A DNA stretch of 21,072 nt, from contig NAVB01002573.1 of the NCBI GenBank assembly GCA_002179805.1, forward strand, positions 1 to 21,072, given 5' to 3'. A program made the translations under genes and the position numbers. The notes under the pieces were generated by a model. The model ran no database searches, had not been told where the DNA came from, and was given only the letters and a program-made list of their open reading frames with translations. Positions within the stretch are counted from its first letter, which is position 1, and each line of letters starts with the position of its first letter. Shown here piece after piece: positions 8,387 to 19,270 of this stretch. The DNA comes from Acanthamoeba lenticulata (taxonomy: Eukaryota > Discosea > Longamoebia > Acanthamoebidae).

Positions 8387-11300
8387 ATGGACAATCGCGG
8401 CTCGCCCCAGCCGCCCCCTTACAATCTGTGTAATTTGACTCATTTTACAAGTGTTCTGCCGGCGTTGCCGTTGCCCACGATCAACGTGCCGTATGCTGTC
8501 AACGTTTTTGCCACGCAACCGGCCGAGCTCGTAAAGCAAGCCGATAAATGGTTGGATAACCCGACACCTGACATCGACACGATGATGCAGCAGTGGCTGG
8601 CCGAAGCCGACATGTCTTGGGCGTACGTGGCCTTCTTCGTCACAGCCGCGATGAACGTGGCGCGCCCTGACCACTGTTATTATTATGCAGACCAACAAGT
8701 GATGAAGGCCAATTTAGCCTCACGCCAGCTCAGTCACTCCCACTCCCGCGCAAGCCTCTTGCCGACCTATCAAACCGTCCATTGAACATGCAACAGCCAA
8801 TGGAGAGCAAACCAGCCCCGCCCAGCCAAGCGGCTTCTCGCACCAACATGCCTCCTCCGCCACCAGTCAAGGTATTTTATTATTATTATTCTTCTTCTAT
8901 TCACCCACTTGTTTAGTGGAGGTGCACAGCCTCACTCTTGTTGTGGCCCCCAAACCCCAGACCTTTTCAAAGAAGAGGACACAAGCGACTACTGCCTCTT
9001 CGCAGGGTCAATCCGAGAAGAAGACGCTCAAGCTCAAGGGCAGTCGCCAACAGCAAACAGATACGACAAAGCAAGGTATAGCCGACATGCTCGCCCATAC
9101 GGGGAACAAGAACTTACAAGCTTTGTCTTGATAGACGATGTACTCGAATCAACGGAAGGCAAACGATTTGGTGCGCTCATCGCGCATATCTTCGAAGTGC
9201 ATGACACCGGCGTGCAAGATGATGATCAAGACACGAGGCTCGTTGACTATGAAGTGGTGCGTTTTGGCCCTCATCTGCTCAACGTTTATGAAGATAGGCT
9301 CATTTGTCTTCACCACGCCTTAGCTGAACGAACTTTGGACCGAAACGGCAAAGCTAAAAGCGAATGGCTCGCTAGCGCGTGTGCCAACTGAGACCCTGTC
9401 ACGGCTGATCCACATCATGGAATCCTACGTCAAAAAAGGCAACAACGTCAAGATCTTTGAAGAGGAAGAAGAGCGGGTCCGTTACTTCTACGTAATCTAC
9501 AACACACCTTGAAGTAACACTCGTTCTTCCTTAAGGGTGAAAAGGTGAAGGAAGTCACCGTACTCTACGGGTTCGTCGCAGCTCTGGTCATCATTCAGAT
9601 CTTCGCAGCACCCAACATCGAAAAAGCGCTGATTGTAGAGGATGTGCGTCTTATCTTGGTCTTATCTCTGGTGCCTGAAAAAGCTCACCGGCTCATGCGA
9701 CCAGACGATCGAGAGTATGTTGCACTTCGTCAAGTTCAATGTTACGCACAACATTATTCCAGCCTTCGACCCCCTTGTTGACCTCAAGAAGGTGAAAGGA
9801 AAGAAGGCTGTCGAGCACTGCAAGAGGTAACCTCATTTCAGTTCTCTTAACGTTCACTATGCTTAAGCAATTCACACGCCGTCGTGTGCAGACTCGTTAC
9901 TCTAGTATGCTGTTATCTCGATGTACTCAATGAATTCATCGCCAAGGAGCCGCTTACCGATAGCATGGTGTTGGACATCTGCGCTGTCACCATTCCGCCC
10001 TTCTTCATGGAGGGTGGCAACGAGCTTCAGCTTCATGCGCTAAGCGTTGCTCGCACGGTACTCTTTCGCGTCCTTCTCATGATTAGCCTAGGTGGATCTC
10101 GTGTGGTTCGCGCGTCACTGACCGTCTGGTGGGTTTGTGTGCAGATTTTTTCGCAGTACGAGAAGCACCGAACACTCATACTCGAGGACATCTTCACCTC
10201 CCTGGCCAAGTTGCCCAAGACCAAGCGAACCTTGCGAGCTTATCAGTAAGTACCAGCGATGCACACAGCTATACACTCATGCGTTGTCCGCCGCTAAGAC
10301 TCCTGCGCACAGTCTGGTCGAAGACAACAAGTCCATACAAATGGTCTCTGCGCTGGTGCTGCAGCTGATCCAGTGCTGCCCTTCTCTCATCAAGTTGGCC
10401 ATCACTGGCACCTCGAAGAAGAGCATCGACCTGGAACCGCAGAAGCCTGCACAAGCCGAAGGCGAATCCATGGTCACGGTCAGCGACGCCAACTCCTATG
10501 AGGCTGCCGTGGCGTGCGCCTTGGCCTTTATGCAGTCCTTTGTGGCCAAGTACGCAGGCCTCTGACATCCCGTTGAGTGTGGTACAACTAACGTGCTCAA
10601 CTACTTGTAGGTGCTCCACGCGCGAGGAAGACAACGACTACCGACACATCCTAACCAACTTTGTCGAGGACCTGCTGCTGACGATCAATCTGCCCGAGTG
10701 GCCCGCCTCGCAGGTGCTTCTGCGTGTGCTGAGCGGTATCCTGCTCAAGAATATGAAGAAGGACTCTAAGGAGAGCACCATCCTCAAGAGCTTTTCGATC
10801 GACCTGCTGGGTAATGTCGCGGCCAAGGTGAAGAAGGAGATGGCCCTGGCTCAACAGTGGATGGAAGTGCTTCCTCAGTCTGCGGTACGATCGTATCATC
10901 TGCACACTCGTCAATGCACTAGGCTCACGACCGAACGTGCTCGGCGTAGGATGGAGGCGATAGCATCGGGTGTTTCTGCAATGACAAGCAGGACAATGGT
11001 CAGTTTATGCTGGACTGCGATGAGTGCCACAAGTGGTTCCATGGCGTTTGTGTGGGCGTGCTGCCCGATCACGTGCGGCCGCTTCTCTTCCTTTATGAAC
11101 AGAACCATTTTGTCTGTGGTGCTCATGCTCAGGCGCGCAGGTTCCGACAAATTGGTACTGCGACAACTGTCTCATCAGGCGAAAGGTGCGCTCAAGGAAG
11201 CACAGCGACAAGAACAACAGCAGCGCTTCCGTTGACATGTCCGTCGACGAGCCCGACGACGAGGAGGTCCGCGCATTTTCGATTGTCTTGCCGCTGTGAG

Positions 11301-14300
11301 TGCCTCTTCGTCAGTACTCATTTCTCTCTGACGCTGTGCAGAAGTCAGTGGACGACGAACAGGCCCAAGCGCGCGAGGCGCTGGAAATTGACATCATGCG
11401 ACAAATGCTCCTCAACTATCTGGCGGAGCGCTCCAAGGCGGATCCCTCTGTGCTATACTCCCGACAGTTCCTCATCAGCCAGTGGTGCCACACCGAAGAG
11501 GACGAGGACAAAGTCCAGGACTACAAATCACAGTGGGAAGTCAACTCGAAGCGCAGCCGTGAGGTGGCCGAGAGGTAAGCAGTGGATGCATGGGAGGGCT
11601 TAAGTCGTTGACACTCTCTGACCGCTACTCATGCCAGGAATGAGCGTCTTCTCTCTCGGGACGGCATCTTCAAGATTGTCCGCTTCCTATCTACGAAGGG
11701 CTCGCTCCTTTTGAGCTTTGACAGCATGCTCAATCAAATCATCGTCCTTATGAACGAACCGCTCACCACCTTCCGTTCCAAGGGCCTGAAGGCGTTGACC
11801 ACCATTTTGGAAGCCGATTCCAACACGCTGGGCGATGTACATCTTTCTTCACCTTCTGGCTGAGAAGCTATATTGATTAACGCACCTCGCTATGCAGCCC
11901 CGCGTAGAGCAAGCTGTGCGCGGGCGGTTCATGGACAGCGCGATCTCTGTGCGCAGTGCTGCTGTTGACTTGGTCGGCAAGTACGTAATGGAAAGGCCAG
12001 AATTCGCGGCCCAGTACTACCCCATGATCGCCGACCGAATCTACGTACGCGTCTTCTCGCCAAATGCGCGCAAAGGTGATTTTCTGATCAATTCGCCTTG
12101 CCCTCTTCTAGGACAAGGGTGTGACCGTCCGCAAGCACGTGGTGACCATCCTGCGCAATATGTGCCTGGGCCAGCCTCACCACTCTTTGGTTCCAACCAT
12201 CTGCCAGGAGCTGGTGAAGAAGATCAGCGACGAGGACGACTTCATCAGGGTATGAGAACACTCAAGTGATAGATTGCGCCTTGTCATTCTCTGATACACC
12301 ATTTTGCCTTCATTTCTTCCTGCAACAGGAAACCGTGCTCAAGACCTTCCAGGAGCTGTGGTTCAGCGCCTTGCCGAAGAAAGAGGCCAACTCAGAAGCC
12401 AGCTTCGCCGTTCATAAGGTTCGTCAATGCACTCACAAGATTAAGCTGATGTCATCGAACGCTAACAATAACCTGCGGGCATTCTTCCTAGACCCTTGAC
12501 ATGCCTACCAGAGTCGATCAGCTCATCGAGGTGACGCGGAGCAGCGGTAGGAATCAGTGGTTCTCTGACCTGCTCGTCAACGTATGACTCCCTTCTCACA
12601 GCCCTCAAATGGGCCATGCGGAAGTACATCTCTGACCATCGACTTTATACGCGCAGTTGTTGCGCAAGGAAGTCAATGAGCCCAACAAACCTGTACACGC
12701 CATATGTAAGCTGATGGTGTCCAGCATCGCCGAACGCCTCTTCGCCCTCGATGAAAACAATGCCGAGCCTGCTGGCACCGAAAACGTACCCGCCTGCTCT
12801 ATTCACAATTGTGTCTCAGCACGTGCTGCTGTGATGTTTCCCTAGGCATGTCGCCTTAGCGCTTACCTACCACGTTATCGCAGGAGCAAAAATCTGCCTT
12901 CAGATCGTTGCCTGCCGTTCTCAATGCACTCCACCTGTTCTGCCAGGCCTCGCCTAGCCTCCTTGTATCACACATCACCACACTTCACCCGTACATGAAG
13001 CTCACGGTAACTCCCGCCTTCAATTACTGGTGTCCATGTCTGATTGCTGACCCACCCCATGATGCAGGCAAATGACGTTGGTGAACACCTGGCCGCCAAC
13101 CGAGTGATTGGGATCATGGAGAGCGTAGCGCCGCTTCTCGAACACCCTGATCCCTCATTCTTCGCCGAAGTAGAGAAGGATTTGCAGGAGCTCATCTACA
13201 ACATCACTCTTACTTCTCCAGTACGCCTTATCCGTGTTACACTCCTTCCGTGCGAGAAATCACTCACCCCTTCGCTTGCAACTGTTACCAGCTTGCTTGG
13301 TTGGCGCTGGCCTCGGCAGCCAAGTGCCTCGCCACCTTTGTACTGAAGCTGACAGGCCACCATGAGCTGCTGCGTTCCATCGTTGATCGCTTCCAAACCT
13401 ATCTGGACAAGTGCCGAGCCATGTGCAGCAAGAAGGAACTCCTGACCCCCGCGCGCGTCGACAACGCTGGCCGTGCGCTTTACTGCCTCGGCCACATCTC
13501 CCGACACTATGAGGCTGTTCCTGGTACGTTGTGTCAAAGCTCTGGTCCTCTTCGTTCAACATTTGCTAAAACTGCAATGTGTTGATCTTTTAGCCAAGGG
13601 CGACGCAGGACCGTCAACCAAGGACCCGGTGTTGCACAACACCTTCAAGCTCGCCACGCTGTATGCCCAGTGCTCGACGAGCTCCGAACTGCAACTGCGA
13701 GCTACCCAGGTCTCTCTCCTCCCAGTTTAAGTTCCTTTGATCTTCATTACTATTCACTAAATCCTCTTTTTTAATTATCCGGCAGGCGCTCGGCAGTGTT
13801 TTCGTGCGCGCACCGGAGCTCATGCTCAAGCCGCATGTGCAGGCCATCATCAAGCAAACGCTCTTGTCTGAGTCACACGAAGTGCGACTTCAGGCGTTGC
13901 TCAACATTTCAGACTTCCTTGCCTCCGAGGAAACTAAAGCACTCGCCGGGTCGGCCAGCAAGAAGAAGCAAAAGCAGAAGAAGTCCAAGCCAGGTTCGCC
14001 ACTCCACGTCCCCTCTTCCCCTATCTGTCGAAACCTAACGGTCTCTTTAGCCAAAGGCAAGGCCAAGCCCAAGAACGAGGACGAGCTCGACCTCGACGGG
14101 TCGATGGACCTCAACGAATCGCTAGACGAGAGCAGCCACGAGCTATTCGTGGAGATGGACAACAGCGATTCTGGGTACATACACCCATTTTTTGGTTATG
14201 ATTTAGTGTCGCAAGCAGCGGCTGACCATCCTCTACTCGATCATCAGCGTGAGCACCGCCATCGCGCAGTTGTTCCTGGATTGCATTTTGGGGCAGTTGC

Positions 14301-15947
14301 TCGATCCGCAGGTGTCGCTCCGGACGGCAGCGCTCAACACATTGGGTTTCATCCAGCGCCAAGGACTCATGCATCCGCAGCAGTGCGTGCCCCAACTGGT
14401 GGCGCTCGAGACCGATCGGGTGCTCTCCGTGGCCAACAAGGCGCACCACATGCTCACAACCATCAACGAAAAGTATCCGAGCTTCATCCATAACCGGTTC
14501 ATTGATGGCATCAAGCTCTCCTACACCTTCCAGAAGAACACCTGGGGCGACTGCACTGGTTCGTACACGGGCTGCAGGCACATCATATGGAAGCGCGTAA
14601 CAATTGCAAGATGTTGACTTGATTTTATATTCCTTCCTCTCAACAGCGATGGTGGGCAAGTCCAAGCTCTCCGTGCTGGCCCAATTGTATACTTTGTTCA
14701 GCGACAAGCGTTCCTCCCGCAACACCTTCCTCAGCAGCATCATCCGCCTCTTCAAGCAGTGTACATCCTCCGATGAGGTACGAGCTCATTTATATTTTTA
14801 TAATTTATGACTAATTCGTATTACATTTCAGACGGACGTCGGCTTCTTCCGTTATCTGGCCGAGCTCATCCTCAGCCTTCCCTACACGTATGTTGACGAG
14901 GTACGTTTGATCTTCATGAAGCGTTCATCGAATTCAAGCCAAAACAATTCATGCTCACGTAACGGTGATTATGTTGTCGACCGTTTCAGGTGCTGTGCAT
15001 TATTTACAACATCAACCACTCCATCACGTATGTGGGTGGCACGATTCTGGCCTCCCTCAAATCCTTTTTCGCGAGCGCCAAGTCGGCCAAGGGGCACGAG
15101 GCTGCATCGGTGCCGAAGGACCAGTTCAAGACGTCGGCGATGATCATGATCCTCCTCGTCCTCAAATACACCCTCAAGCGAGCCTACAAGCTCACCGACA
15201 GGTACGTCTTCGTCAGGTTATTGTTTCAACAAAACTATAAACGTAAATAATTAATTTGATTTCAATATTCTTAGCCGCTGTAAGGCCTACTCGCCGTTGG
15301 AGACCGTCAAGGCGCGGGAGGGCAAGATCACGGAGGCCGCTGTGTTTGACTTCTCGGCCGAGAGCTCACCCTTTGCCGCGATCACGAGCGATTTCGACTT
15401 TGACGACACGTCGGCCCTTCACCAGCACTACAAACAGTTCAAGGAGATGATCCAGCAAGACGAGGGCGACTTTGATCTCAAGGAGAGCACCGCGAAGAAG
15501 GGCGGGCGAGGCCGAGGCCGTTCGCGCAAGGCCGTCGTTATGAAGGAGATTGTGGACGAAGAGGAAGAGGAGGAAGCGGCCGAGGACGAAGAGGGGGAAG
15601 AAGAAGAGGAGGAGGAAACCCCAACGGCCGAAGATGACCACGAGCCTCAGGAGGGCGACAGCGAGGAGCGGTCGCCCGGGGCCCGAGGAGCCTCGCAGGC
15701 GCGCCGTCGCGGTCGGGCCGCGGCCGCCAAGCCGCAGCGCGGGCGGGGCAAGCGCGCCCGGAGCTCGCTGGAGGAGAGCGACGAGGCTGCCGACGCCGGC
15801 AGCGGCGGAAAGCGCAAGCGAGCGGCTGCAAAGCCCGCCGCCACCAAGAAGAGGCAGAAGAAGGCCGCTGGGGCTGCGCCCGTCCGGAGGTCCAAGCGAC
15901 GGCGCAACGACGACGATGACTCCAACGACAGCGACTTTGTTGCGTGA
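8387..15947 (+). CDS. NIPBL/SCC2: Cohesin loader Scc2/NIPBL with internal PHD finger
   Basis: There are 31 predicted exons and 1803 residues: 8387-8698, 8797-8871, 8961-9075, 9135-9256, 9324-9476, 9536-9643, 9705-9826, 9892-10057, 10145-10245, 10313-10549, 10611-10884, 10950-11072, 11141-11266, 11342-11574, 11638-11836, 11898-12044, 12112-12249, 12329-12418, 12492-12581, 12657-12785, 12884-13006, 13068-13220, 13292-13523, 13594-13709, 13786-13993, 14051-14174, 14248-14558, 14647-14777, 14832-14900, 14990-15201 and 15275-15947. All phases close. The N-terminus (LTHFTSVLPALPLP) resembles the Mau2/Scc4-binding start of NIPBL, which supports the chosen ATG. HEAT-repeat landmarks are YEKHRTLILEDIFTSLAKLP, SADPSVLYSRQFLISQW-like sequence, DSAISVRSAAVDLVGKYV and GLMHPQQCVPQLVALETD. 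Scc2 loads cohesin onto chromatin. The tail is highly charged. The second and third introns are the least certain. Confidence 0.94.
10950..11170 (+). other. PHD finger within Scc2
   Basis: Residues about 603-646 hold a complete Cys4-His-Cys3 zinc set: CFC (603, 605), CDEC (618, 621), H626, C629 in WFHGVCVG, and WYCDNC (643, 646). The finger is split by a 68-nt phase-0 intron at 11073-11140. Removing it joins LPDH to VPTNWYC and restores the normal spacing. PHD fingers commonly read the histone H3 tail. Animal and yeast Scc2 lack this domain, whereas plant SCC2 is known to carry one. Confidence 0.9.
15480..15947 (+). other. Alternating acidic and basic C-terminal tail of Scc2
   Basis: The last 150 or so residues after the HEAT part alternate Gly/Arg (GGRGRGRSRK), a run of Asp/Glu (about 15560-15620), and Arg/Lys/Ala blocks with AT-hook-like (RGRGK, RGRAA) and nuclear-localisation-like (KKRQKK, RRSKRRR) motifs. 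It ends in an acidic DDDDSNDSDF. It is probably disordered and may bind DNA or chromatin. This is inference from composition only. Confidence 0.75.
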
Positions 15948-16010
15948 AGAAGAAAAGAAGGCGAAAACTGTTTCCTTTATTTTCTATTTTCTTCTTGCGC
16001 CGGCAACAAG

Positions 16011-18411
16011 ATGAGGGCGACCCTGCGCCAAGGGCTTGAGACCAGCGCAAGGGCTGTTGGAGGCCCATGCGTGCCCCGCTGTGGCGCTATGGTGCAGCGC
16101 CAATACCATCGTCCTCCTGTGCTGTCGTTGGCCACCAAGGTGAATCCAGCAGCATGCCAGAGGATGCAACTCCTCCTGCCCTCTCTGGCATGGTGGCCGA
16201 GGAGGACGCGAAGTGGTGCCGTCGCGTCCGCTGCTGCGTTGCCAGCTGCACGGCAACATCGGGCGAGGCGGACCTACAGCGCGGGGTTCCACTACGGCGG
16301 GCAGTCCGGCGACTCCATCTTCGCGCTGGCCACGAGCCCGGCGGGCAAGGCCGGCGTGGCCGTCGTGCGCCTGTCGGGCCAGCGCGCAGGCGACGCCCTG
16401 CGCGCGCTCACCCGCGCTTCAGACCTGCCGCCAGCGCGCGTCGCCACTCTGCGCAAGCTCTTTGACCACGAGGTGTGCACCTCGCCGCCGCATCTCCCCG
16501 CGAGCTGCCGTTCTCTGGCTGACACCGCTCTGCATGCAGAGTGGCGAGCTGCTCGACGAGGCCCTCGTGCTCTGGTTCCCCGGGCCACGGAGCTTCACAG
16601 GCGAGGACATGGCCGAGCTGCACCTCCACGGCGGCCACGCCGTGATCACGGCCGTGCTCCACGCCCTGGGCCGCCTCCCCGGCCTCCGCTCCGCCGAGCC
16701 CGGTGTACGCCTGCCGTCATTCCACAAAGACCATTCTACAAACGCCCGCAGATGAGGCCTAACACAAGGAAACACGCCCAACCAGGAATTCACGAAGCGC
16801 GCATTCCAGAACGGGAAGATGGACCTGACCGAGGCCGAGGGCATGGCCGACCTCATCGACGCCGACACGGAGGCCCAGCGGCGCCAGGCCCTTCGCCAAA
16901 TGGGCGTACGTTTGTGCGCGCCTTTTTGTTGTTTGACAACCAATCCGATCACCGAGTGATGACTCCCGGCGCGCGGTCGTTGCGGTCGCCCGCCCACAGG
17001 GCGCGCTGGGCCAGCTCTGCAACGAGTGGCGCGAGGAGCTGATCAAGTGCATCGCCCACGTCGAGGCCGTCATCGGTACGCACACTCGCCCGGCGCGGTC
17101 GAGGCCGAGACCCTTGCGCTCACAGGAGAATATGGACCAGATTTCGGGGAGGACGAGCACATCGACCATGAGGTGGCCGCCGCCGTGCAGCCCCGCATCC
17201 GACGCCTGCACGACGCCATCGGGCACCACCTGCGCGACGCCCATCGCGGCGAGCGCCTGCGCAGCGGGGCGGCGCTGGCCATCGTGGGCCCGCCCAACGC
17301 GGGCAAGAGCAGCCTCCTCAACCTCCTGGTCCGGCGCAAGGCCGCCATCGTCTCGTCCATCCCCGGCACCACTCGCGACGTCATAGAGGCACGTAAAACT
17401 AATTTCAATATTTATTAAATATTATTAGCTTTTAATTTTGATTTTATTCTTATTATTTTAAAAAAAATATTTCCAGGTGGCGCTGGACCTGGGCGGCTAC
17501 CCGCTCACGATCGCCGACACGGCCGGCATCCGGCACGCCGAGGACGAGATCGAGAAGGAGGGCGTCGCCTTGGCCCGCGAGAGGTGCCCCCCCCCTCTGC
17601 TTCTCTCCCTCTCTCTCTCTCTCTCTCTTGAGATCGACGGGGGAGGATGATGAACCTGATGTCGTCTTGTTGATGGCGCAGGTTCGCGAGCGCCGACCTG
17701 AAGATCTGCTTGTTCGACGCCACGACCTATCCGGGTCTGGCGCCCGAGTTGCTGGCCTTGGTCGACGACGACACGCTGGTGGTCCTCAACAAGCGGGACC
17801 TCCTCCCTTCGCCTCCTGTCTCTGTGGTGCGCGCCATCGCACACGCACGCGCGCGTGCTGGTGACTGACCCGCGATTGTGGGAGAAGCGATTGGCCGACG
17901 GGAGCACGCGGGAGGTGATCGCGATCAGCTGTCGTAGCGGCGACGGACTGGAGGACCTCACGGCCGCCCTCGAGTCCCGCCTCAAGGCCTTGTGCGTCGA
18001 CTTGCCCTTTGCTTAAGCTTGCGCTGCTCTCCATGACCACCTTCCACTCACGTTTGTGATGCAGCTTCGAGAGCGGCGCGGCGACGGGCCACGGCGGCGC
18101 GGTTGTGACGCGCGCGCGACATCGAGAGCACCTCCAGCGATGCCTGCAGCATTTGTGCACGTTCGCCCTCCCGCCCTCGGCCGCCTTGTGTGGTGGAGCT
18201 TGGGATGCTCACGTCCCATTGGGGACCGCGGGATTGCAGGTACCTCGAGATGGCCACGGAGGCGAGCGGGTCGCGCGACGGACGGATGTCGATCGACGTC
18301 GCGGCCGAGGAGCTGCGCCGAGGCCTGGCCGAGCTCAGCCGCGTCACAGGCCGGGTGGACCTCGACGAGATCCTCGACGTCATCTTTCGCGACTTTTGCA
18401 TCGGCAAGTAG
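16011..18411 (+). CDS. GTPBP3: Mitochondrial tRNA uridine-modifying GTPase (MnmE/GTPBP3/MSS1)
   Basis: Ten exons and 560 residues: 16011-16472, 16540-16704, 16786-16905, 17000-17075, 17141-17388, 17477-17583, 17682-17817, 17885-17991, 18065-18154 and 18240-18411. An Arg/Ala-rich presequence of about 95 residues looks like a mitochondrial targeting signal. It is followed by the MnmE N-domain ([54 protein letters not shown]). The G domain has the P-loop GPPNAGKS (324-331), GTTRD (350-354), DTAG (371-374) and NKRD (429-432). The C-terminus carries the invariant FCIGK (556-560) with the catalytic Cys557. With MnmG/MTO1 this enzyme makes the 5-carboxymethylaminomethyl-type modification at wobble U34 of tRNA. 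Intron 5 has a GC donor. The donor of intron 7 could be 17818 or 17827. The ATG lies only 63 bp after the Scc2 stop. Confidence 0.93.
17389..17476 (+). other. Probable GC-AG intron in MnmE
   Basis: To keep the invariant spacing between GTTRD-VIE and [10 protein letters not shown], the exon must end at GAG (17388), so the intron starts GCACGT and ends TTCCAG. No GT donor in the correct phase keeps the protein intact: using GTCATA at 17380 would delete three conserved residues after GTTRD. The intron is strongly AT-rich with T and A runs, unlike the flanking exons. Confidence 0.72.
17601..17629. repeat. CT microsatellite in MnmE intron 6
   Basis: A pyrimidine tract with about ten CT units follows a C run. 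It lies inside the 98-nt intron at 17584-17681. Confidence 0.85.
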
Positions 18412-18502
18412 TAAAGCCCAAAGTGGTAGTGGGCGAAAAGGGCAAAAGAGCGCTTAAAATCACTTGTCTTGAAGTCGAGTGTGGTGTTGAGCCGTTGGTG
18501 AG

Positions 18503-18972
18503 ATCCATCTTTTCCACAACGTCGGGCCCGTCAAGACTGGCCTTCTGCAGGCCATCGACGCAGCCCTCGCCCAAGCCATCACTTACATTGAAACGCACCT
18601 CGAGGACGATCCCGGCGCATCGTCCCACCCATCCCCTCCTCCTTCTTCTTCTACTTCTCAGCAGGAGCTCGCCCAGCCTTCATCGACTTCCTCACCTACG
18701 GCGAAGGCGCAGCAGCAGGACAGCAAGGAGGAAGTCGCTCAGCCACCCAAGGTCAAGCCCGCGACGATCGAAGCGGGGCAAGCGAACGGGTCTTCATTCC
18801 CGCGACCTTGAAGGAGCTGCTCGAGCAACGAAGCCAGCGAACTGTGTGAGTTCTCGGTTCACTCCCTGCGCATGGCTCTGGACCGATGCGCGTGCGGAAG
18901 GTCGAGATCTTGCAACCTGGTGATGTGGTGTTTGTCCTCACCAAGGAACAGGAGGAGGCCAAACATGCTTAA
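18503..18972 (+). CDS. Unrecognised coding stretch, 5' end not identifiable
   Basis: Two frames carry coding-like sequence. The first (about 18492-18780) includes HLFHNVGPVKTGLLQAIDAA and ITYIETHLEDD, then a Ser/Pro/Gln-rich part. The second (about 18660-18839) includes RPAFIDFLTYG and RVFIPATLKELLEQRSQRT. The second frame resumes after a plausible intron (18840-18900) as VEILQPGDVVFVLTKEQEE and stops at TAA 18970-18972. I could not find a GT/AG pair that joins the first frame to the second. No ATG occurs in any plus-strand frame from the MnmE stop (18411) to 18871. The real start must therefore lie in an upstream exon overlapping MnmE, use a non-ATG codon, or be lost to an assembly error. 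I do not recognise the family. Confidence 0.4.
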
Positions 18973-19270
18973 ACGTGTTCCTCTGGAGAATATAAACTGA
19001 ACATATGTTCTTTGCCACGGCGCTTGTTCATGTGCCCCTGTGCCTAAACGGCGACCGCAACTGTTGTTAACTGTTCGGTGGAAGCTCGCGCGCAAACAAG
19101 CGAATGAAACTCGGGTGACTTTCACAGGAACGACCAACCATCAAACCACCTCAGCAGTATGTCAGCCCAGCGTCAGGCCAGGAGTCAGGAAAGACGCAAC
19201 GTTGGGCTTGCAAAAGATTTTGGAGGTCTATTGATCTCTGCAAATGCTGCGATACGACACAAGCTGCTCC
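18973..19270. other. Intergenic region before the transporter gene
   Basis: This 298-bp stretch lies between the TAA of the unrecognised stretch and the ATG used for the transporter. An in-frame ATG at 19244 could also serve as start and would add nine residues. I see no RNA gene, repeat or recognisable promoter motif. Confidence 0.5.

Noticed and set aside
11073..11140. PHD finger apparently lacking its last Cys pair
   Set aside because: Reading on without splicing gives a disrupted finger. The phase-0 intron restores WYC-DNC at the expected distance.
15538..16068. Minus-strand ORF of 176 codons, Arg/Pro-rich
   Set aside because: It is antisense to the charged tail of Scc2, and its composition mirrors that tail.
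17818..17884. Apparent frameshift in MnmE between NKRDLLP and the C-terminal part
   Set aside because: A 67-nt GT-AG intron of normal length and phase explains the frame change, so no broken gene needs to be invoked.
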